From Pseudomonadota bacterium (GTDB lineage: Bacteria; Bdellovibrionota_B; Oligoflexia; Silvanigrellales; Silvanigrellaceae), in assembly GCA_027490595.1 (NCBI GenBank), contig JAIXXU010000063.1:1-5190 (forward strand): a DNA stretch of 5,190 bases, written 5' to 3'. This document shows positions 1 through 5,190 of the stretch, piece by piece. Numbering within the stretch: the stretch's first letter is position 1; the number at the start of each line of letters is the position of its first letter. Below the pieces are notes generated by a model. That model saw only the letters and a program-made list of their open reading frames with translations. It was not told where the DNA came from and searched no databases. The position numbers were made by a program, and so were the translations under genes.

Positions 1-1
1 A

Positions 2-850
2 AAATTGATTACTAAAGTTTCTATTATTTTAGTTTTTTTCTTTATCGCTTTAAAAATTTCAACAAATGTAAATCAAGAATTTGAAGATCGATCTATTTAT
101 ACTGTTGAAATACACATAGACAATCCAAAAATAAAGGCTGACTTAGAAGAAAAAATTGCTCCCCTTGTGGAAATATCTAAAAAACTCCACATGAAAAGAC
201 ATCTTTTCATGGTTAAACTCAACCAAATTCTTGGCTCTTTTGAAGGGATAGAATCCTTCCAAGCAAGAATGGGTTTGGATGGCATTCTTGTAATAAACGC
301 AAAAGCCTTTGTGCCCTCTTTTATTCTTCAACCTTTTGATAATAAATTATATTTACTCAGCGATACTGGATTTATCATCACAAAAATAAATGATAACATC
401 CCTATGAAAAAGTATCCCAAGCTTGAAATACCCGAACTAAAGGTAAATTGGCATAAAAAAAAGCAAATAACTAAAAAATTCTTCTCTTCTGACGAGAATA
501 TTTCCACATTCACAAGCCCTGAAAACATGCCTCCTGTACCGCTAATTCTCGTACAAATTAAAAACATGATAAATGCTATAAATACAAAATCATCAGAGTT
601 AGATGTGGAAGAAATTCAATTCAGCACAGTCAGTGGCTTTACACTCGTAGTTCAAGCTGCTAGTAGGGAAACTCCATTAAAAACGTCAAGACTATGGATC
701 CATTTAGGTAATGAACAATTGATTTTTAGAATACAACAATTACAATCAATGCTTAAAGATCTTGCGCAACAAAATATTTATCCTTCAACTGTCGACCTTG
801 ACTATAACGGTAAGGCTACGTTTAAGGTTAACAGCACACAAAACGAGTAA
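2..850 (+). CDS. ftsQ: Cell division protein FtsQ, probably 5'-partial
   Basis: FtsQ is a bitopic inner-membrane divisome protein that recruits FtsL/FtsB and connects the Z ring to septal wall synthesis. Counting from the TTG at position 5, a hydrophobic segment (residues 5-17, VSIILVFFFIALK) would be the single membrane span. Residues about 32-108 read as a POTRA domain (YTVEIHIDNPKIKADLEEKI, ending VINAKAFVPSFIL). A beta domain follows, with the FtsQ-like LYLLSDTGFII and a C-terminal IYPSTVDLDYNGKATFKV, comparable to the family's 'iDLRy' strand. A charged stretch rich in Lys/Ser (about 148-178) looks like an insertion or flexible loop. The frame is open to the left edge (codon AAA at 2-4), no ribosome binding site is visible, and FtsQ usually has a cytoplasmic tail before the span, so the true start is probably upstream. 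The stop is TAA at 848-850. Sequence identity to known FtsQ is weak; architecture and position before ftsA carry the call. Confidence 0.85.
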   Translation, partial: KLITKVSIILVFFFIALKISTNVNQEFEDRSIYTVEIHIDNPKIKADLEEKIAPLVEISKKLHMKRHLFMVKLNQILGSFEGIESFQARMGLDGILVINAKAFVPSFILQPFDNKLYLLSDTGFIITKINDNIPMKKYPKLEIPELKVNWHKKKQITKKFFSSDENISTFTSPENMPPVPLILVQIKNMINAINTKSSELDVEEIQFSTVSGFTLVVQAASRETPLKTSRLWIHLGNEQLIFRIQQLQSMLKDLAQQNIYPSTVDLDYNGKATFKVNSTQNE

Positions 851-853
851 CTT

Positions 854-2104
854 ATGCCTTCTATTGAAACACAAGTTAAATTTTCACTAACACTTGGTTC
901 CTCTCACATTACTCTGGTTGCTGCACAGCAAGACCACAAAAGATTGCAAGTTTTAGGTGCAGCAAGGATTCCTCACAAAGGAATTATTAAAAAAGGAATT
1001 GTGTCAAGCCTAGAAGACCTCACAGAATCAATTCTAGAAACTACAGATGAGGTTGAACGACAAACAGGGTTAGAGGTTAAAAATATTCTCTTATGTATCC
1101 CGAATTCTTCTGCTATATGTGAAAATCATAACGAAAAATCAATTATAAAATCTTCTGAAATCAAAGAAAATGATATTCGTAAACTTTTTTTGAATGCTCA
1201 AAACCTACGACCTTCAAATAATTTTTACACAATTCACGATCTTCCTGGCGAATTTTGTGTTGATGAAAAAACAGAAATCAAAAATCCCATTGGAATGCAT
1301 GCAAAAGAGGTCTCCCTTAGCTTCCATCGCGTTAATTTACCTCAATCTGATTTATCCAATATTGCCAGAGCAACCTCCCAAGCTGGGCTAAAAATCAAAA
1401 ACTTTATTTATGAATCCATCGCAGCTGCAGAAGGTTGTCTCACTTTTGAAGATAAAGAATACGGTTGTGTTTCTATATCTATGGGAACATATTCCTCTCA
1501 TGTGTGTGTTTACATAAATCATTTCCCTGTATTTACAAAAGAATTCCCAATAGGTTCTCAACAGATTACAAAAGATCTCGCTATTGGCCTTAGAATTTCA
1601 CAAACTGAAGCAGAACAACTAAAAAAAGAATTCGGAAGAACTTATTACTTTAGATCCAGGGAAAATCCAGACTGTATAGAAATCAAATCACTAGAAACCT
1701 CTGAACTAAGAAAAGTCGCTAAATATGAAATAGCTCAAATTATGCAACCTCGGGTTTCTGAAATATTTAATATTATTAAAGAAGAACTTGTGCGGCATCA
1801 ATTAATAAATGAAATTCCAAAAGGAGTTGTTCTGTCTGGCGGAGGATCCCTTCTTCAAGGAATTACTCCTCTTGCCGAGAAAATCTTTGGTGTGCACGCT
1901 CGAATTGGACTTCCTTTATCCATAGCTGGTGCAGTTGAAGGATTAAAGTCACCCCTTTGGACTGCAGCACTTGGTTCTTTTTCTCCCTATTTCCAAAGTC
2001 AAAATAGCTCAGAATTTTGCTTTGATTTGCAAGAAAACTCAAAAATGAAAAGTATGGTTACAAAATTTTGGAAAAAGGTGAAAGACCCTTTCGCATCGCC
2101 TTAA
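854..2104 (+). CDS. ftsA: Cell division protein FtsA (actin-like Z-ring membrane anchor) with altered phosphate motifs
   Basis: FtsA is an actin-family (ASKHA) protein that tethers FtsZ filaments to the cytoplasmic membrane and recruits later divisome proteins. It has 416 residues, close to the usual length. The FtsA-specific 1C (SHS2) domain spans about 85-180, with the hallmark IKNPIGMHAKEV (142-153). The adenosine-type glycine motif GVVLSGGGSLLQG (324-336) is intact, followed by ARIGLPLSIAG. The C-terminus, MVTKFWKKVKDPF (401-413), is a typical amphipathic membrane-targeting helix. The oddity is in the phosphate loops. Phosphate-1 reads LTLGSSH (12-18) where the family has [DE]IGT. Phosphate-2 reads SMGTYSSHVCVY (209-220) where E. 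coli has DIGGGTMDIAVY, so both acidic residues are replaced. The ATG at 854 follows the ftsQ stop by three bases; GAG at 845-847 is a weak ribosome binding site, which suggests translational coupling. PilM, a related family, is unlikely given the 1C domain and the neighbours. Confidence 0.96.
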   Translation: MPSIETQVKFSLTLGSSHITLVAAQQDHKRLQVLGAARIPHKGIIKKGIVSSLEDLTESILETTDEVERQTGLEVKNILLCIPNSSAICENHNEKSIIKSSEIKENDIRKLFLNAQNLRPSNNFYTIHDLPGEFCVDEKTEIKNPIGMHAKEVSLSFHRVNLPQSDLSNIARATSQAGLKIKNFIYESIAAAEGCLTFEDKEYGCVSISMGTYSSHVCVYINHFPVFTKEFPIGSQQITKDLAIGLRISQTEAEQLKKEFGRTYYFRSRENPDCIEIKSLETSELRKVAKYEIAQIMQPRVSEIFNIIKEELVRHQLINEIPKGVVLSGGGSLLQGITPLAEKIFGVHARIGLPLSIAGAVEGLKSPLWTAALGSFSPYFQSQNSSEFCFDLQENSKMKSMVTKFWKKVKDPFASP

Positions 2105-2148
2105 AAAGTCCTATCATAAAAATCAAACAAAACATTTCAGACTTTTAC

Positions 2149-2154
2149 AGGAGA
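2149..2154 (+). promoter_or_regulatory. Shine-Dalgarno site of ftsZ
   Basis: AGGAGA lies six bases before the GTG at 2161. It is the strongest ribosome binding site in the window and decides the ftsZ start. The same frame stays open back to a TTG at 2068, inside ftsA, but that TTG would add 31 residues unlike any FtsZ N-terminus. A dedicated strong site is consistent with FtsZ being made in excess over FtsA and FtsQ, which is known in other bacteria and inferred here. Confidence 0.85.
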
Positions 2155-2160
2155 ACCTTC

Positions 2161-3753
2161 GTGAACTTTACAAAACAAGACGACAAAAATAAATTATCCT
2201 GCAATGCCGTTATCAAAGTAATTGGCGTCGGCGGTGGTGGTGGAAACGCACTCAACACCATGATTGAGTCCGGATTGACTGGCGTTGAATTTATTGCGGC
2301 AAATACAGATGTTCAAGCACTACAATCGAACTTGGCCCCTATAAAAATTCAACTTGGAAAAGAATTGACCAAAGGACTTGGTGCTGGCGCAAGTCCTGAT
2401 ATGGGCCGTAATGCAGCTCTTGAAGACAAAGCAATTTTGCATGAGGTTTTAAGCGGTGCAGACATGGTTTTTGTCACCGGTGGTATGGGCGGGGGAACTG
2501 GCACAGGTGCTGCTCCTATTATTGCTCAAGTTGCTCGTGAAATCGGCGCTCTAACAGTGGGTGTTGTTACAAAACCCTTTTCATTTGAAGGAAAACGGCG
2601 CAAACAACAGTCAGAACTAGGTATTCAAGCATTGAAGCAATCTGTAGACACCTTGATTACGATTCCCAACCAAAGGCTCCTTAGTATAGCTCCTGCAGAT
2701 ATGTCGATGCTCGATGGTTTTAAACTAGCTGATGAAGTTCTTTTAAATGCCGTCAAAGGTATCTCTGATATTATCAATATCCCTGGACGTGTTAACGTAG
2801 ATTTTGCAGATGTTCGTACCATTATGTCTGAAATGGGTATGGCTCTCATGGGAATAGGAACAGGAAAAGGTAGCTCTCGTGCTGCCGAAGCTGCCAGAGC
2901 AGCTATAAATTCTCCTCTCTTAGAGGACATAGACGTTGAAGGTGCTACAGGGATTTTAATTAACATTACAGGTAGCTCAGCAATGACTCTGCACGAAATA
3001 AGCGAAGCTTCCACGCTCATTCAAGAAGCCGCTCATGAAGACGCAAATATAATTTTTGGTGCCGTTATTGATGAATCAATGGGTGAAAACATTCGAGTTA
3101 CAGTCATTGCAACAGGTTTCGACCAAGCACGTGTCTCATACCCTGATGCCAATTTGAATTTCTCCACACCTCAAAACTCTCATTATTCCATGGGAAACAT
3201 GGCGCCCCCAAACAATAATTCTTCCCTCTATAACCACCAATCTTCGTCATCCCCAAACCGCCAAGGGGCCATGAACCATTTTTCGCAAAATCAAGGTTAT
3301 AACCAAAACAACTCCACATCTAATGCGCCATCAAATAACTTTAATAACCACTTCACACAGCAAAACAATAACGCTCAGAATTCTCACTATACACGTGCGA
3401 ATCCCTTTGCACCTTCTTCAAACCCTCTACAAATGCAATCGCCACAGCCGGTATTCAAAAACCCTACGTTTGCCAAGCCAGAAGCGAATATTTTTTCACA
3501 ACGAATTTCAAAAGTTCAAACAACTTCAAATGTCATCTCTTTTGATACTGAAGAACATAATAAAGACATCTTGAATGACGGTAGAATTGGAGCAACGACA
3601 TTGTCAGTTGCAAGCAAAGAAGACGAATTCTTAGATGATGCACAAGCAGCGATTAAACTCGCAGAAGAGTTAAATCGTTTGGACCTATCAGAGGCTGCAG
3701 AAAATGAAGCGACGACGTTCACACGGAAAAAAGACGAAACTAACAAGGTGTGA
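2161..3753 (+). CDS. ftsZ: Cell division GTPase FtsZ with long Asn/Gln-rich C-terminal linker
   Basis: FtsZ is the tubulin homologue that polymerises with GTP at midcell to form the division ring. From the GTG start it has 530 residues, well above the roughly 380-400 common in the family. The GTPase core (about 15-321) is complete: the nucleotide loop GVGGGGGN (22-29), the tubulin signature [10 protein letters not shown] (107-116), [11 protein letters not shown] (137-147) and the catalytic T7 loop NVDFAD (212-217). The core ends near VTVIATGFD. The extra length is in the linker. Within it, residues 350-409 contain 19 Asn and 8 Gln in 60 positions. A charged, probably helical stretch (about 491-510, [20 protein letters not shown]) precedes the end, [13 protein letters not shown]. 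The usual D-[IV]-P-x-F-[LI]-R-[RK] peptide that binds FtsA is not evident; TTFTRKK may be a diverged form. The start was chosen for its AGGAGA site. The gene sits 56 bases after ftsA and probably ends the operon. Confidence 0.98.
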   Translation: MNFTKQDDKNKLSCNAVIKVIGVGGGGGNALNTMIESGLTGVEFIAANTDVQALQSNLAPIKIQLGKELTKGLGAGASPDMGRNAALEDKAILHEVLSGADMVFVTGGMGGGTGTGAAPIIAQVAREIGALTVGVVTKPFSFEGKRRKQQSELGIQALKQSVDTLITIPNQRLLSIAPADMSMLDGFKLADEVLLNAVKGISDIINIPGRVNVDFADVRTIMSEMGMALMGIGTGKGSSRAAEAARAAINSPLLEDIDVEGATGILINITGSSAMTLHEISEASTLIQEAAHEDANIIFGAVIDESMGENIRVTVIATGFDQARVSYPDANLNFSTPQNSHYSMGNMAPPNNNSSLYNHQSSSSPNRQGAMNHFSQNQGYNQNNSTSNAPSNNFNNHFTQQNNNAQNSHYTRANPFAPSSNPLQMQSPQPVFKNPTFAKPEANIFSQRISKVQTTSNVISFDTEEHNKDILNDGRIGATTLSVASKEDEFLDDAQAAIKLAEELNRLDLSEAAENEATTFTRKKDETNKV

Positions 3754-3761
3754 TGGAGCTT

Positions 3762-3798
3762 CCAAGCTATGAGTCATCTAAGCTTGGTGAATTTTTTT
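3762..3798 (+). terminator. Probable rho-independent terminator of the fts operon
   Basis: A seven-base-pair inverted repeat, CCAAGCT (3762-3768) and AGCTTGG (3781-3787), encloses a 12-base loop that can form two further pairs (GA/TC) closing a GTCA tetraloop. Four bases later comes a run of seven T (3792-3798), then another run of six (3803-3808). It begins eight bases after the ftsZ stop, so it would end the ftsZ transcript. It lies almost wholly within the coding end of the opposite-strand gene. No matching run of A lies just to the left, so it should not act on the opposite strand. The short stem and the four-base gap to the T run keep confidence moderate. Confidence 0.55.
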
Positions 3799-5190
3799 CT
3801 TGTTTTTTATAATTACTAGGCAACAAATTACTGATGAGTGGTTTTAAGTCTTCAGGGCAGCGATCCACATCGGGCGGGCTCCATTCTGTACATTCTGGAT
3901 GAGAATCAAAAATTTGCTTTGATAGTTCAACGAGCAGAGGTACAGTTCTGAAACCAACAAATACGTTCTTTTTCAAAAGTTGTGCACTTACAGTAATTCC
4001 TTCACGTATAAAGAAATATATACGCAAATCATCGAAGTATTTGTCTATTAAAAGGTCTCTTGCATTTATATAAGCTTCAGCTGCATTATTAAGTGCTGTA
4101 GAAAGAGGAGGGAAAAAGACAAAAAAAACATCCTGATAAAAATTACAACTATTCTTTATTTTAAGCCTCTTTTCCTCTTCACCAGAGTTAACAGAATCGA
4201 TATTTAAGGCTTCATCGCTAGTGATAAAAAAGAGACCAAGGTAAAAGAGAACTGAAGGAAGATAATCGTATATATGTTGAGTATAGCTATTTATATATAC
4301 ATCCAAAAACGTCTCACCGTTACAAGGCGGTTCTTTACTTAGTTCGGTAACCGGTGCTAGTATTTTCATTACTTCATCATGGAAAATTTTAACATTTGCC
4401 AAGGCTTTATCAATTTGATCTCTCGTAAGTTTAGATTCGACTTTTTCTGCGCCAAAGCCTTGGCCATCAACTGTAAACTTGTTTGCCAAAGCCTCATCAA
4501 TTTTTTTGGAATTTATGCCAGAAGGAAAATCAGAATCACTGACTTTTGCCTTCATTTCTGGAGCTTTTTTGCTAAAAAGAGAATCTTGAGGCTGTCCTTC
4601 AATTTGTTCACCACCAGAGATTGTCTCCATTTTGTTGATTTCGAATTGATCTCCGTTCTGGTCATTAAGAGACTCATCATTTGAGTCAGTAACATCCCCT
4701 ACCTGGCTATGTGTTTTTAGCTGTTTGGACTTAATAGCGAAAGAGTTTCCTGAATCTTTTGATTCGGATGACTCATTGCAAGCCAATCTTGGTACAGAGA
4801 AGAGTCTACAATAAGTTTCCTTTTCTTTAAAAATACCTATATTGAATTCGTATAGATTCTTTTGAAAAGCACTATCGTTCTCAAACTGATACGCAATTCC
4901 ACCTATTTCAATTTCAAATTTACCATCAATAAAGCCCTTGATTGGCTTGAACCCAATTTCTGAGCTCGCCACAGGATGATGTCCTTTTTTTGAGCTCGCA
5001 TCATAAGAGTTACCACTAACTTGGGAAAAAACTTTTTGAAAGAAGGGGGCAAAATTCGGAAAGGTTTTATCCTTACTTTCATCAACATAATAATCTTTAT
5101 TTTTAACATTTTTAGGAAAAAGAATTTCCCAATCTAAGGTGCCCATTAAATCAATCTCGTCGTTAGTGATATTGATGGGTACTATATAAT
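3767..5190 (-). CDS. Hypothetical protein, probably 5'-partial, convergent with ftsZ
   Basis: I do not recognise this protein. The first in-frame ATG is at 5144-5146 and gives 459 residues, but the frame stays open to the right edge (reading YIVPINITNDEIDL before that Met) and the ATG has only a weak upstream purine stretch. The gene therefore probably begins outside the window. Counting from the ATG, residues 1-120 look like a mixed, strand-rich region (GFIDGKFEIEIGGIAYQFEN at 71-90). Residues about 122-215 are polar and rich in Ser/Asp/Glu/Lys, and probably disordered. IDEALAN (216-222) and IDKALAN (245-251) are near-repeats 29 residues apart. Residues about 285-415 are richer in aromatic and aliphatic residues, with short hydrophobic runs (LPSVLFYLGLFFI, DVFFVFFPPL) too short for confident membrane spans, then predicted helices. 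The tail is polar (KKQEKNSPSLDDS). No catalytic motif, nucleotide loop or metal site stands out. The six Cys are scattered. The stop is TAG at 3767-3769, 13 bases from the ftsZ stop. There is no evidence of a role in division. Confidence 0.8.
   Translation of the reverse strand, partial: YIVPINITNDEIDLMGTLDWEILFPKNVKNKDYYVDESKDKTFPNFAPFFQKVFSQVSGNSYDASSKKGHHPVASSEIGFKPIKGFIDGKFEIEIGGIAYQFENDSAFQKNLYEFNIGIFKEKETYCRLFSVPRLACNESSESKDSGNSFAIKSKQLKTHSQVGDVTDSNDESLNDQNGDQFEINKMETISGGEQIEGQPQDSLFSKKAPEMKAKVSDSDFPSGINSKKIDEALANKFTVDGQGFGAEKVESKLTRDQIDKALANVKIFHDEVMKILAPVTELSKEPPCNGETFLDVYINSYTQHIYDYLPSVLFYLGLFFITSDEALNIDSVNSGEEEKRLKIKNSCNFYQDVFFVFFPPLSTALNNAAEAYINARDLLIDKYFDDLRIYFFIREGITVSAQLLKKNVFVGFRTVPLLVELSKQIFDSHPECTEWSPPDVDRCPEDLKPLISNLLPSNYKKQEKNSPSLDDS
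4395..4503 (-). repeat. Short imperfect direct repeat within the hypothetical gene
   Basis: Two 22-base units, 4395-4416 and 4482-4503, match at 19 positions and begin 87 bases (exactly 29 codons) apart, so the reading frame is kept. They encode the IDKALAN and IDEALAN segments. A third partial copy of the GCCAAAGCCT core lies between them at 4451-4460. The rest of the 29-residue intervals is not clearly similar, so this is either an old, diverged internal duplication or a short repeated helix motif. Confidence 0.5.

Noticed and set aside
2022..2058. A possible internal promoter for ftsZ (TTGCAA followed by TATGGT) near the end of ftsA
   Set aside because: The spacing of about 20 bases and the poor -10 match are what AT-rich DNA gives by chance.
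2068..2160. A 31-residue N-terminal extension of FtsZ starting at TTG 2068 inside ftsA
   Set aside because: It has no Shine-Dalgarno site, uses a weak start, overlaps ftsA by 37 bases and does not resemble FtsZ N-termini, while the GTG at 2161 has AGGAGA at ideal spacing.
2625..3020. A 131-codon open frame antisense to the FtsZ core
   Set aside because: It lies opposite the most conserved part of ftsZ. Its open frame follows from ftsZ codon usage, and it shows no recognisable protein features.
3104..3574. Open frames on both strands overlapping the FtsZ linker
   Set aside because: The Asn/Gln-rich codons (AAY, CAR) leave few stops in other frames. The translations are low complexity, lack ribosome binding sites and look like shadows.
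4451..4464. A small palindrome, GCCAA-AGCC-TTGGC type, inside the hypothetical gene
   Set aside because: It is a five-base-pair hairpin within coding sequence with no T run. It is explained by the repeated Ala/Leu/Gly codons of the internal repeat region.
4379..4684. A 101-codon + strand frame opposite the hypothetical gene
   Set aside because: It is fully antisense to a longer, better-supported frame and has no convincing ribosome binding site. Its Cys/Phe-rich translation looks like a complement artefact.
4961..5000. A nine-base repeat TGAGCTCGC at 4961 and 4991
   Set aside because: It is short, encodes two Ala-Ser-Ser segments ten codons apart and has no further copies, so it is probably chance or minor codon-level similarity.

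Overview
The window holds the distal end of a bacterial division-and-cell-wall (dcw) cluster, ftsQ-ftsA-ftsZ, on the + strand (about 1 to 3753). A single large gene of unknown function runs towards it on the - strand (3767 to the right edge). The DNA is AT-rich throughout. The FtsZ core reads most like deltaproteobacterial or Bdellovibrionota sequences ([37 protein letters not shown]). An AT-rich Bdellovibrionota/Oligoflexia-type bacterium, such as the Silvanigrellales, is my best guess, but this is motif memory only and could be wrong.

Layout. 2-850: FtsQ, with its reading frame open to the left edge, so probably lacking its extreme N-terminus. 854-2104: FtsA, three bases after the ftsQ stop. 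2105-2160: a 56-base gap carrying a strong ribosome binding site. 2161-3753: FtsZ, starting at GTG. 3754-3766: 13 bases between the two convergent stop codons. 3767-5190: the unknown protein, whose frame is also open to the right edge. A probable rho-independent terminator for the fts operon (3762-3798) lies inside the 3' end of that convergent gene. No RNA gene, mobile element, CRISPR array or attachment site was seen, and no gene-free stretch exceeds 60 bases.

How the genes work together. FtsZ polymerises with GTP into the cytokinetic ring. FtsA, an actin-family protein with a C-terminal amphipathic helix, normally anchors FtsZ to the membrane by binding the extreme FtsZ C-terminus. FtsQ is a single-pass membrane protein that links the ring to the periplasmic septal synthesis machinery. 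Two features of this set are unusual. FtsA has lost the acidic residues of both phosphate-binding motifs of the actin fold. FtsZ has a very long Asn/Gln-rich linker and no recognisable canonical C-terminal FtsA-binding peptide. I see no clear sign of a new multi-gene system. The points of real interest are the divergent FtsA-FtsZ pair and the unrecognised convergent protein.
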